From CAWGXG01 sp963826505 (GTDB taxonomy: Bacteria; Chloroflexota; Anaerolineae; Aggregatilineales; Aggregatilineaceae): a stretch of DNA of 64,000 nucleotides. Position 1 is the first letter of the stretch. Each line of letters starts with the position of its first letter. The notes under the pieces are model-generated. The model was not told the origin of the DNA. It saw nothing but the letters and a program-made list of their open reading frames with translations, and searched no databases. A program made the position numbers and the translations under genes. Positions 45,910 through 54,795 of the stretch are shown piece after piece. The DNA is taken from positions 310,001 through 374,000 of the forward strand of contig CAWGXG010000007.1 in assembly GCA_963826505.1 (NCBI GenBank), given 5' to 3'.

Positions 45910-46144
45910 AACCTGGGGACGGGGCGCTCGATTACTACCGGAGATCTGGGCGCACGCGATCAGCGCATCCCGCACGCCATGATCATGCCAACCGGCGAGT
46001 GCTGCGCGTGCGCTCCGACAATTCGCTGGCCAAAACGCTGATCGGCTGGGAGCAGCAGGCCTCGCTCGAAGAGGGTTTGCGCCACACGATCGACTGGATC
46101 GCCGCCCACCCGGACCAGTGGTGCCGGAGCGCTACGCGTTCTGA
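45910..46144 (+). pseudogene. Decayed C-terminal remnant of a nucleotide-sugar epimerase/dehydratase
   Basis: Pieces typical of short-chain epimerase C-termini are in register but out of frame: NLGTGRSITTGDL, then VLRVRSDNSLAKTLIGWE, then SLEEGLRHTIDWIAAHPDQ, then PERYAF with a stop at 46144. The segment normally between the first two is mostly missing, and the N-terminal 250 or so residues are absent. It is a relic in the glycan cluster. Confidence 0.65.
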
Positions 46145-46156
46145 TAGCGCAAATGT

Positions 46157-46197
46157 CCCTCTCCGGGCAGCCCGGGATGCTGCGGGGCCGGAGAGGG
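46157..46197. terminator. Hairpin between convergent units
   Basis: CCCTCTCCGG (46157-46166) pairs exactly with CCGGAGAGGG (46188-46197). No T run follows on either strand. It lies between the glycan remnant and the convergent cytochrome gene. Confidence 0.45.
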
Positions 46198-46222
46198 AAC
46201 ACCGCGGAACAAATCTAAATCG

Positions 46223-47188
46223 TTACAGGTAGCGGGAGGAGATCATACACGCCATCGCCACGACGATCAGCACAGCGCTGATCCGTCCATGCAGAGTGGC
46301 GTGCTTCTGTGCGGCGTGCAGACGCGCGTAATCCTCGTCGGACATCGTGCCGTTCTCCGGAACCAGCTCCGTGAGCAATTTTGTGAGCTGGGCCGTGCTG
46401 GGGCCGATGACCGTCGCCCCGTGCAAAAAGGCCAAAATACCCGACACGGCGCCAATACTCAGCACAACTCCGGCAGTTGATCCCATCCAATCCGCGTTGA
46501 AGTGATCCGAGACGCGATAATAGAGCGCCAACCCGGCCAACGTCGTCACGATCGCCGCCAAGGGCATCGCGATGCCGAACCGGCTTTTCGTGAAGAACGT
46601 CCGCACGACGCGCTGACCCGCAGGGCCAACCCCCATAAACGTGGGCTCCAGGAACAGGATCATCACCGTGCCAGCCCCAAACCAGAAGGCGCCTGCGAAG
46701 ATATGAATCAGACGGAACACGAGCATATAGGTATCCACAGATTTACTCCCTCCGCCCGACGACTGGGCCGCGGCGGTTGTGCCATCGCCGCCCAGCGTCA
46801 GCAGGTAGGCGATCAGATCGGCGGTATCTTGCCGGGACAGCTTGTCCTCGTAATTGGTGGGCATGATGTTCGAGAAACCGGACACCAGGTACTTGGAAGG
46901 GCGCAGCAGGCTGTAAAAGGCGTAGTCGCCCGCCGACTGCCCGCTGACGCGGCTTCCCGCGTTCATGGCGAAGTTATCCAGCGACGGCCCGGCCCCGTCG
47001 GCACCGCTGACGCTGTGACAACTGGAGCAAGCCACCGCGTCATTGACCGACTGCGAGAACAGCTCTGCTCCGTGCGCGGCGTCGCCTGCCGGAAGATCGC
47101 TGTATTTGTATTCGGTGTCTTTGGTGCTGCACGCCGCGATCAACGCGGCAAATGCCACTGCGAGGATTACGATGGCGAGTCGGCGCAC
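46223..47188 (-). CDS. Lipoprotein cytochrome c fused to a four-helix membrane domain
   Basis: The 321-residue protein has a lipobox (LIAAC20). A class I cytochrome c domain has its haem site at C54-SS-C57-H58 and a likely axial methionine in SNIMPTNYED. From about residue 155 four membrane helices follow (FRLIHIFAGAFWFGAGTVM onward) that resemble CopD/DUF2269-like proteins. The histidines in HIFAGAF and LHGATV could bind haem b. It might pass electrons between membrane and periplasm-side carriers; this is inference. A Fur-like AT-rich stretch lies upstream. Confidence 0.78.
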   Translation of the reverse strand: MRRLAIVILAVAFAALIAACSTKDTEYKYSDLPAGDAAHGAELFSQSVNDAVACSSCHSVSGADGAGPSLDNFAMNAGSRVSGQSAGDYAFYSLLRPSKYLVSGFSNIMPTNYEDKLSRQDTADLIAYLLTLGGDGTTAAAQSSGGGSKSVDTYMLVFRLIHIFAGAFWFGAGTVMILFLEPTFMGVGPAGQRVVRTFFTKSRFGIAMPLAAIVTTLAGLALYYRVSDHFNADWMGSTAGVVLSIGAVSGILAFLHGATVIGPSTAQLTKLLTELVPENGTMSDEDYARLHAAQKHATLHGRISAVLIVVAMACMISSRYL

Positions 47189-47360
47189 GGCAATGTCTCC
47201 TTCTGATATGAAAAAGAAAGATAATGAGTATTAGTATTATAAAATTTACATTGTGGGCTGCCAACACGAACAAGATCGCCAGCGCCTCCCGGCGCAATTT
47301 GACGCCCGCCGGGCCAGCCTGTACACTGTTCGGCAAGTTCATCCTGGGGAGAAGCTACCC
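47189..47360. promoter_or_regulatory. AT-rich divergent promoter region
   Basis: GATAATGAGTATTAGTATTA (47220-47239) loosely resembles a Fur or iron-responsive site. TTTATAAT-like elements lie on the minus strand for the cytochrome gene. I cannot assign a clear promoter to the plus-strand glycosyltransferase. Confidence 0.35.
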
Positions 47361-48668
47361 ATGCGCAAGCCACACATCGTGATGCTCACGCCCTACCTGC
47401 CTTACCCACCCAACAGCGGCGGGCGCAGCCGGACGTACAACCTGATCACCCATTTGCGCGAAGACTTCCGTATCAGCCTGCTCTGTTTTGGCCGTCCCGA
47501 AGAACGCGCCTTCGATTTGTCCCCGCTGCGCGCGCTGTGCGACGTCACTATCGTGGACCGCGCGCCGAGTCCCGGCACGCTCAAAGCCGCCTGGTTGAGC
47601 GTCACTTCGCCGCGCCCGGTGACGATGCGGCTCTATCACACGCCCGCCATGCAGCGCGCCGTCGCGGATGTGCTGGACCACGAGCACGTCGATCTGATTC
47701 ACGTCGAGTCGTTTTACATGCTGCCCAACCTGCCGCGCGAAGTGGACATGCCCGTGCTGTTGTCCGAACCGGCGATCGAGTATGTGGCCTGGGGCCGTTA
47801 CGTCCGCGTGGCGCAGCCCTGGTTCACACGACCCGGCATCGCGCTGGAAGCGCTCAAGCTCCGCTGGTGGGAACCGCGCGCGTGGTCCGAGGCGACGGTC
47901 GTTGGCGTGATGTCGGAGGTCGACGCGGCGGTCGTCAAGAGGGCGACGCCCGGCGTGCGGACCATCCCCGCACCCAACGGCGTCGACGTCGACTACTTCC
48001 AACCCAATCCCCACGTCAAACGCGATCGTCGCACCGCGATCTACATGGGCGATTACAAGTATTTCCCCAACACAGACGCGGTGATCTATTTCGCGGAAGT
48101 GATTTTGCCGCTGGTGCGCCAGCGTCACGGGGAATGCCAGCTCATGCTGCTGGGGAAAGACGCGCCGCGTGAGCTGCTGGCGCTGCACAACGATCGCGAC
48201 GCGGCGGTGACAGTCGCGGGTCTCGTGCCCGATACACGCCCCTATTTGCAGAGCAGCGCCGTGTTCGTCTGCCCGCTGCGCAGCGGCAGCGGGACGCGCT
48301 TCAAGCTGATGGAAGCCCTAGCCTGCGGCTGCCCGGTGGTCAGTACAACGGTCGGTGCGGAAGGGCTGGACGCCATCGACGGCGAGCATATGCTGCTGCG
48401 CGATACGCCGCAAGCCTTCGCGGACGCGATCTGCGATCTGCTGGACGATCCCGCGCTGGGGGAACGGTTGGGCCATCAGGGGCGTGACTGGGTAATGAAA
48501 CACCATGCCTGGACGCACAGCGCCGCCCTGCTGCGCGATGCCTACGACAAGCTGATAGGCCACGAAAACCCAACCCTGGAGCTGGAAAAGCGTCGCACCC
48601 AACATCTGCACGACCAGATCGAGGCATCGCCGGACGACGAAAATCAGCCGACCGGACAATTCGAATAA
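47361..48668 (+). CDS. GT4-like glycosyltransferase
   Basis: The 435-residue protein is a GT-B enzyme: MLTPYLPYPPNSGGRSRTY at the N-terminus, PAPNGVDVDYF, YMGDYKYFPNTDAV, and VCPLRSGSGTRFKLMEALACG as the donor motif. It probably extends a surface glycan. The C-terminal 30 residues are polar and charged. It is separated from the first glycan cluster by the cytochrome gene. Confidence 0.88.
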   Translation: MRKPHIVMLTPYLPYPPNSGGRSRTYNLITHLREDFRISLLCFGRPEERAFDLSPLRALCDVTIVDRAPSPGTLKAAWLSVTSPRPVTMRLYHTPAMQRAVADVLDHEHVDLIHVESFYMLPNLPREVDMPVLLSEPAIEYVAWGRYVRVAQPWFTRPGIALEALKLRWWEPRAWSEATVVGVMSEVDAAVVKRATPGVRTIPAPNGVDVDYFQPNPHVKRDRRTAIYMGDYKYFPNTDAVIYFAEVILPLVRQRHGECQLMLLGKDAPRELLALHNDRDAAVTVAGLVPDTRPYLQSSAVFVCPLRSGSGTRFKLMEALACGCPVVSTTVGAEGLDAIDGEHMLLRDTPQAFADAICDLLDDPALGERLGHQGRDWVMKHHAWTHSAALLRDAYDKLIGHENPTLELEKRRTQHLHDQIEASPDDENQPTGQFE

Positions 48669-48673
48669 GCGGT

Positions 48674-49225
48674 TTAGCGCTCCACGGCCCGCAGGATTTC
48701 GCTCTTGAGCCGCTCGTAATCGACGTGCGCCACCGTCGAAATGCCGAACGCGCGTATCCGCCAGCCCAGCCCGGCCATCAACCCGACCGCCGCAAACGGC
48801 CACGTCAGCCCGTGCTCGACGACGATCAACTGTCCGAAGTGCTCGCGCTGGCGATCCTTGGTTTTGCCGCGCCGGATCAGCGTGTGATCTTCGATGCGCG
48901 TAACCGCCTCCCAGGGAATCCAGCAGCCGCGCCACACCAGCGGTTGCACCCACAGTCCTGCCTCGTACAGCGTGACGCGCGGGTGCAGCGTGCTCAGCAT
49001 GAGCAGCGGCGGGATCAGCGTCAGCAAGAACGGGATCATGATCGCCATCAGCGGCAATTTGAAGCCGATCGCCAGCACCAACAGCCCGATCACGCCGAAG
49101 ACTTCCCCCGCCAGCCCCGCCGCGACCAACCCCCCGATCAGCGCGCGCTGCCAGGGGTGCGGGTGCGGGTGATCGCTCAACAGGGCGCCGCGTGCAGGAT
49201 CGGGGACAAGAGGGGAATCAGTCAA
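48674..49225 (-). CDS. PH-like membrane protein of unknown function
   Basis: The 183-residue protein has two close membrane helices (about 40-85) and a PH-like domain after them (LYEAGLWVQPL, IPWEAVTRIED). It resembles bacterial bPH_2-type proteins. AGGAG seven bases before TTG 49225 selects that start rather than an open frame reaching 49363. It diverges from the RNA methyltransferase. Function unknown. Confidence 0.65.
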   Translation of the reverse strand: MTDSPLVPDPARGALLSDHPHPHPWQRALIGGLVAAGLAGEVFGVIGLLVLAIGFKLPLMAIMIPFLLTLIPPLLMLSTLHPRVTLYEAGLWVQPLVWRGCWIPWEAVTRIEDHTLIRRGKTKDRQREHFGQLIVVEHGLTWPFAAVGLMAGLGWRIRAFGISTVAHVDYERLKSEILRAVER

Positions 49226-49335
49226 CGGATTGCTCCTGAAGGATAGGGTTACGCTCGCTGTTGAGCGGGCCGCTCGATTATACCCCGGTCTGCGGTATAC
49301 TTCCCGCCACGTCATTACCCATTCAAGGACCAGCC

Positions 49336-50583
49336 ATGACCGGCCAACTGCTCGACCTGACAACTGAAACTATGGTGCATGGCGGCCAGACCCTCGCCCG
49401 CCATTCCAACCGCGTGATCTTCACGCCCTATACCATTCCCGGCGAACGCATCCGCGCCCGGCTCACCGACGATCGCGAGCGCTTCGCGTTTGCCGAATGC
49501 GTAGACGTGGTGAAACCCTCGCCCCACCGGGTGACGCCGCGCTGCCCGCATTTCGGCCCTGGCAAGTGCGGCGGCTGCCATTTCCAGCACATTGACTACG
49601 CCGCCCAGCCGGGCTATAAGCGTGACGTGGTGATCGACCAGCTCAAGCGCATCGGCGGCTTCAAGAATCCGCCCGTCAGTCCGGCCATCGCCAGCCCGGA
49701 CGCCTGGGGCTACCGTCACCACGCGACCTTCCACGTCAACGACGCCGGACGGCTGTGCTTCGTCGGGACGGACAACACCACACTGATCCCGATCGACGAG
49801 TGCCACATCATCCGCCCGGAGCTGCGCGAGCTGCTGACCGAGCTGAACCTGGAGGACGTGCCAGAGCTGGACCGCGTGCGCGTCCAGGTGGGCTCGGAAG
49901 GCGACACGATGCTGATCCTCAGCACGCGGGATGATCAGCCGCCAGGGCTGGAAGTCACGATCCCGGTGTCGGTCAATTTCCTGTTGAGCGATAACGAGCC
50001 GGTCAACCTGATCGGCTCGACCACCGTGTCCTACACGGTGCGCGGGCGGTCCTTCCGCGTGACGGCGGGCGGCTTCTTCCAGGTGAATCCGCCGGTGGCC
50101 GGGCTGCTGGTGGATATGGTGCTGGAACGGCTCGCCCTGCGCGGGACGGAAACCGTCCTCGATCTGTACGCCGGGGTAGGACTGTTCACGGCCTTTCTGG
50201 CGGAGCGCGCCTCGCTGGTGATCTCGGTCGAGAGTTATCCTCCGGCGGTGTCCGACGCGGATGTGAATCTGAGCGATCTCGATAATATCGATCTGGTCGA
50301 AGGCGCGGTGGAGGACGTGGTGAGCGCGCTCGAAGGTCCGATCGATGCGGTCGTGCTCGATCCGCCGCGCAGCGGTGTTGATGGGTATGCGCTGGACGCG
50401 CTAATCGCGCTGCGCCCGCGCACGATCGTCTACGTCAGCTGCGAGCCGTCCACGCTGGCGCGTGACGCCAAACGGCTGGCGACCAAAGGTTACCGGCTGT
50501 TGGATGTGACGCCGGTCGATATGTTCCCGCAGACGTTCCACGTCGAGAGCGTGGCGCATTTTGTGCGCGAGCGGGCGCGCTAA
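49336..50583 (+). CDS. Class I 23S rRNA/tRNA m5U methyltransferase (TrmA/RlmD family)
   Basis: The 415-residue protein has an N-terminal TRAM-like barrel (about 1-55), the Fe-S cysteines in PRCPHFGPGKCGGCHFQH, the SAM motif LDLYAGVGLFTAFLA, the DPPRSG motif, and the catalytic cysteine in VYVSCEPSTLARD. It methylates C5 of a uridine in rRNA or tRNA. Which site cannot be told from sequence alone. CAAGGAC precedes the ATG. Confidence 0.9.
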   Translation: MTGQLLDLTTETMVHGGQTLARHSNRVIFTPYTIPGERIRARLTDDRERFAFAECVDVVKPSPHRVTPRCPHFGPGKCGGCHFQHIDYAAQPGYKRDVVIDQLKRIGGFKNPPVSPAIASPDAWGYRHHATFHVNDAGRLCFVGTDNTTLIPIDECHIIRPELRELLTELNLEDVPELDRVRVQVGSEGDTMLILSTRDDQPPGLEVTIPVSVNFLLSDNEPVNLIGSTTVSYTVRGRSFRVTAGGFFQVNPPVAGLLVDMVLERLALRGTETVLDLYAGVGLFTAFLAERASLVISVESYPPAVSDADVNLSDLDNIDLVEGAVEDVVSALEGPIDAVVLDPPRSGVDGYALDALIALRPRTIVYVSCEPSTLARDAKRLATKGYRLLDVTPVDMFPQTFHVESVAHFVRERAR

Positions 50584-50611
50584 CGGTTTTCAACACGAAG
50601 GGATTTCTTGC

Positions 50612-51546
50612 ATGGCACACACTCCCACCATCGCGATTCTGGGTGCAGGCGCGCTGGGAGCCGCCTACGCCAGCCGCTTTTACGCCCTCGATCCGGGCTG
50701 CGTGGCGTTTGTCGCGGCAGGCGAACGGTACGACCGGCTCACCCGTGACGGCGTGATCGTCAACGGCCAGCCCTACGCGATCCCCGTTTTGGCTCCAGAC
50801 GACGATACCCCGCCCGCCGATCTGATCATCGTGGCGCTGAAGCACCAACATCTGGCCGCCAGTCTGCCCGATCTCAAGAAACGCGTGGACAATCACACCG
50901 TTATCTTGTCAGTGATGAATGGGCTGGACAGTGAAGACATGATCGGCGCGGTCTATGGCATGGACAAAGTCCTGTACACGATCGCGCTGGGCATCGACGG
51001 GCAGCGCGACGGGAACCGTATCCGGTTCAGCCAGATCGGCAAGCTGATCCTGGGCGAAGCGCGCAACGATCCCCCAGCGCGCGCGTGACGCGCGTCCAGG
51101 CGCTGCTCGAAAGCGCGGGCATCCCCGTCACCATCGCTCCCGATATGATCCGCATGTTGTGGTGGAAATTTATGATCAACGTCGGGATCAACCAGGCGTC
51201 CGCCGTCGTGCGTGCGCCCTATCACGTCTTCCAGACGTCGGAGCATGCGCAGGCCATCATGGAAGCCGCCATGCGCGAAGTGGTCGCGCTGGCCCAGGCG
51301 GCCCACGTCAATCTGACTCTGGACGATATTGCGGACTGGTATCCCGTGATGAACACGCTGCACCCGCAGGGCCGCACGTCGATGCTGCAAGATATCGACG
51401 CCGGACGCCCGTCGGAAGTAGATATTTTCGCGGGGAAAATGATCGCTCTGGGTGAGCAGTACGGGATTTCCACGCCGGTCAACGAGATGCTGCTGCACGC
51501 CATCAAAGTGATCGAGGCGGGAACGGATACGCCGGAATCGGCGTAG
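50612..51546 (+). CDS. panE: Ketopantoate reductase-like (PanE/ApbA), one frameshift
   Basis: NADPH site ILGAGALGAAYASRF at the start, VALKHQHLAASL and SVMNGLDSEDMIG follow. The first frame stops after DPPARA at 51088. The second frame restarts PSARVTRVQALLESAGI and completes the C-terminal domain (WWKFMINVGINQASAV, EVDIFAGKMIALGEQYG). One base is missing from the C run near 51072, a typical homopolymer error site. Corrected length is about 311 residues, normal for PanE. It would make pantoate for CoA, though ApbA-family members can act on other 2-ketoacids. Confidence 0.82.
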
Positions 51547-51553
51547 AAACCAC

Positions 51554-51577
51554 AGGGGCACCCGAACGGGTGCCCCT
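51554..51577. terminator. Bidirectional terminator hairpin
   Basis: AGGGGCACCC (51554-51563) and GGGTGCCCCT (51568-51577), a perfect 10-bp stem with a four-base loop, between convergent genes. Confidence 0.7.
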
Positions 51578-51608
51578 GGTGATATTGGTATCCAGTCGCT
51601 GCTTGAGA

Positions 51609-54437
51609 TTAGCCCAGCGGCTCCAACCAGTAGATTCCGTTTTCACCCTCGGCGGTCCAGCCAGTAGTGCCCTGATACACCACCTGCCACCAGATGCGCC
51701 CGTCAGCGCCGCACTGCGGCCCGCCGATGACGCTGGCGACTCCGCCGCCGGGGATCGTCCCGACCGCGGTTCCGCCGCCGGGAGCGGTGCGGATCGTGTT
51801 CGGGTCGCCGGGCGTTACGCGCGCGGTGCCACCGGGCACCAGACGCGATGGCGCGCTGTTGCCGCAGGTAAACGGCGCGGCCCAGTAAGCCGCGCCCTGG
51901 CTTTCACCGGTCCAGCCGCTGACACCCTGGTAATTGACCTGCCACCACAGGATTCCCTCGGAATCACACTGCGGGCCAGCCAACACGCGGAAGAACGCCC
52001 CGCCCGGTATCTGGCCGACGACCTGGCTGTTGCTGGCGCGGTAGGGATTGGTGCGGATGAGGTTGGCCGGGCCGGGGATGACATAACCCGACAGGCCGAC
52101 CGCCAAACGCGACGGGAGCGTGCAGCTCTGGCCGGTTGGTGCGCCGGCGGTGGGCTCGATCCAGTAGGTACTCGCTTGACCTTCAGGCGTCCAGCCGATC
52201 GCGCCCTGGTAATTGATCTGCCACCAGTTGAGGCCTTCGGCGTCGCACACCGGCCCGCCGATCACGTTGAAGCCTGCCCCACCGGGAATTTCCTCGATCA
52301 CAAGGCTGTCACTGCCGCGCCAGGGATTGGTGCGCAGGACATTGGGCAGACCGGGCAGCACACGCCCTGCACCGCCGACCGTCATCCTGGGTATCAGGTT
52401 GCAACCAGCGGGCAGCGGGGTGGGCGTGGGCGCGGGGGTGTAGCTGTACGGCTGCAACCAGTAGCTGCTGCCCTGGCCTTCCGCCGTCCAGCCAATCGTG
52501 GTACCGTACTGCACGCGCCAGTAACTCCACCCCTGGCTGCTGCATTGTGGTCCAGTCAGCACGGTGAACACACCGCCCGCCGGTATCTGGCCGACCGAGG
52601 CGCTGTTCGCGTCCGGTGAGACGCGCAAGGTGTTGGGTTGACCCGGTGTGACGATGGCCTGCATGCCGGGCGCGAGACGCGGCGCGGGGCTGTTGGAGCA
52701 GCCAAACGGCGCGGACCAGTAGGTCGATCCCTGGCTTTCGCCGGTCCAGCCGCTGATGCCCTGGTAATTGACCTGCCACCACAAGATACCCTCGGAGTCA
52801 CACTGCGGGCCGCCCAACACCGAGAATACGCCGCTGCCGGGAATCAAGCCCGCGATCTGGCTGTTGCCGTTGCGGTAGGGCTGGGTGCGGATCACGTTGG
52901 GGATGCCGGGCAGCACGTAGGCGGTTGAGCCGACGCTGAGACGCGCAGGCAATGTGCAGGAGTACACCGGCGGAGTGTTGGTATAGGGAAGCGTCCAGTA
53001 GTACGCGCCTTCGCCTTCCGGCGTCCAACCGCTCATGCCCTGGTAATTGACCTGCCACCAGTTGCGACCCTCGGAGTCGCAGACCGGCCCGCTGGTGATA
53101 GCGAACACGCCGCCCGCCGGAATTTCGCCGACGACCAGGCTGTCCGTGCCCCGACGCGGCTGGGTGCGGATCACGTTGGGCAGACCCGGCGTCACCTGGC
53201 CCGAGCCGCCCGCGACCAGGCGCGGCGATGGACTGCAGACCACCGGCCCCGAACCCGTACCGGCGAAATCGGTGCGAACGCGCCACGCGTTCGGCCCCCA
53301 CACGAGACTGACGTCCCACGACGAGGCGATGCCCTGCGTGCCCGGTACGACGCTGGTCTGACCGTTCTGCCAGATGTAGATCGCGTCGCTGACATAGGCG
53401 AGCGACTGTCCGTTACGTGCGATCGCGATGTTGTTCGGCGAGCCAGTATAGGGCAGGGCCTGTTCCTGCTGGCGGGAAGAGAACACCGCGGTCCACACTT
53501 CGGCGATACTGGCCGCAACGCCCGTGGCCGTATACCCGATATAAGCGCTGATCGAGCCGGTCGGCGCGGCGAGGCTGTACAGCTCCGGCTGCGCGAGCAT
53601 ATCCTGCTTGTCACCGGTCGCCGGGTCGATCAGGAAGCTGCGGCCCGAGCTATAGGTCACGCCGAGATATTGCTGGCCGTTGGACATCGTCCATTGCAGG
53701 TTGTTCACCCACTCGGTCGCCGCCCCCCCGACCACCATATCATGGATCAACTGACCGTTCGGCGCGTAAAGGTAGACGTGCTCCTCGAAGTCATACGACA
53801 CCGGGTTGATCGACGTATTCACGACCAGGATACCCCGATTGCCCCACAACACCTGATGCAGCGGAATAAAACCGCCGTCAGCATAGGGCGCGGGCAGATT
53901 GGTTACGATGATGTTGAGGCTGTTCGTCGTAAAATCATACACCGCCAGACGGTAGGTGAAGTCCGGCGCGGACAATTCGCTCCAGGCCAGCTTGGACCCA
54001 TCCGGAGACCAGGCGGGTGTGCCGCGCATCACGCCGATATCGTTCACGCCATTGCCGACTATGACGGCATTCGACGGTTGATCGGCGACGCGCACAGCCT
54101 GAGCGGTATTGGGGTCGATCACCCAGATGTTGCTCGGTATCCATCCGAGCACGGGCACGCCCGAAGCGATCGCGTTGACGGTGACGGTCGCCCACGAATT
54201 GTAGGCCACGCGCAGCCCATCCGGGCTGAGGACCGGGCGCTCGTTATAACCCCATGTGGTCAACTGCGTGACGGCGCTGCCATCCCATTTCCACAGGTCG
54301 CCATCTTTCAGATAGACCAGCAGCGCGTCTCCAGCTTGCGCATGCGCTGGCGCCGTGGTCCCAATAACCGGTGCCGCCGCGGCGGACACCAGCATAACGA
54401 TCAACAAGCTGAAGGTGATCCAGAACTTGCGATGCAT
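51609..54437 (-). CDS. Secreted propeller protein with six C-terminal SH3-like repeats
   Basis: The protein has 942 residues from ATG 54437, where AAAGGA is nine bases upstream; the upstream ATG abuts the ribosome site. The signal peptide ends near APAHAQA. A PD40/TolB-like propeller spans roughly 40-410 (LSPDGLRVAYNS, WSPDGSKLAWSE). Six SH3-like repeats of about 85-90 residues follow, each with PNVIRT-like, GGP(V/Q)C and WWQVNYQG segments. They fall into an A-B-C-A-B-C order. Each ends near a WTxEG motif. It is probably wall-bound, with the repeats holding peptidoglycan or glycans. The terminal YWLEPLG closes repeat six. Confidence 0.85.
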   Translation of the reverse strand: MHRKFWITFSLLIVMLVSAAAAPVIGTTAPAHAQAGDALLVYLKDGDLWKWDGSAVTQLTTWGYNERPVLSPDGLRVAYNSWATVTVNAIASGVPVLGWIPSNIWVIDPNTAQAVRVADQPSNAVIVGNGVNDIGVMRGTPAWSPDGSKLAWSELSAPDFTYRLAVYDFTTNSLNIIVTNLPAPYADGGFIPLHQVLWGNRGILVVNTSINPVSYDFEEHVYLYAPNGQLIHDMVVGGAATEWVNNLQWTMSNGQQYLGVTYSSGRSFLIDPATGDKQDMLAQPELYSLAAPTGSISAYIGYTATGVAASIAEVWTAVFSSRQQEQALPYTGSPNNIAIARNGQSLAYVSDAIYIWQNGQTSVVPGTQGIASSWDVSLVWGPNAWRVRTDFAGTGSGPVVCSPSPRLVAGGSGQVTPGLPNVIRTQPRRGTDSLVVGEIPAGGVFAITSGPVCDSEGRNWWQVNYQGMSGWTPEGEGAYYWTLPYTNTPPVYSCTLPARLSVGSTAYVLPGIPNVIRTQPYRNGNSQIAGLIPGSGVFSVLGGPQCDSEGILWWQVNYQGISGWTGESQGSTYWSAPFGCSNSPAPRLAPGMQAIVTPGQPNTLRVSPDANSASVGQIPAGGVFTVLTGPQCSSQGWSYWRVQYGTTIGWTAEGQGSSYWLQPYSYTPAPTPTPLPAGCNLIPRMTVGGAGRVLPGLPNVLRTNPWRGSDSLVIEEIPGGAGFNVIGGPVCDAEGLNWWQINYQGAIGWTPEGQASTYWIEPTAGAPTGQSCTLPSRLAVGLSGYVIPGPANLIRTNPYRASNSQVVGQIPGGAFFRVLAGPQCDSEGILWWQVNYQGVSGWTGESQGAAYWAAPFTCGNSAPSRLVPGGTARVTPGDPNTIRTAPGGGTAVGTIPGGGVASVIGGPQCGADGRIWWQVVYQGTTGWTAEGENGIYWLEPLG

Positions 54438-54723
54438 GTGGCTCATTCCTTTGCCTGAACACAGACCCCCTGGTGAAGCCGGGTCACGAACGTGTTGTGA
54501 TACCACCTATTTATACGTGATCCTCGCACCTTACGTTGTATCTTTTCCTGACCCTTACCCTACGCCAGATCGACGCCGAGCAGGCGCTCCCTCGCCTCAT
54601 GGTCTGACGGCTTTCTATGAAGGGAAAATCATACGGTAGCGTGGGGTGATTTTCGGACAGATGCCCGGTTTCGCCAACCGAGCTGAGCGCAGCGGGAATG
54701 GTGGTCGATACGGTGAACGGGCA

Positions 54724-54766
54724 CAAAAACCCCTCGCCAACGGAGAAACCCTGTTAGCGAGGGGTG
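54724..54766 (-). terminator. Terminator of the MFS gene
   Basis: CCCCTCGC (54730-54737) pairs with GCGAGGGG (54757-54764). On the minus strand the stem is followed by TTTTTG. It lies 30 bp after the MFS stop. The rest of 54438-54795 holds no gene; the promoter of the propeller gene should be near 54500. Confidence 0.8.
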
Positions 54767-54795
54767 CGCCCAGGAGGCGAAACAATGCCAGCGTT

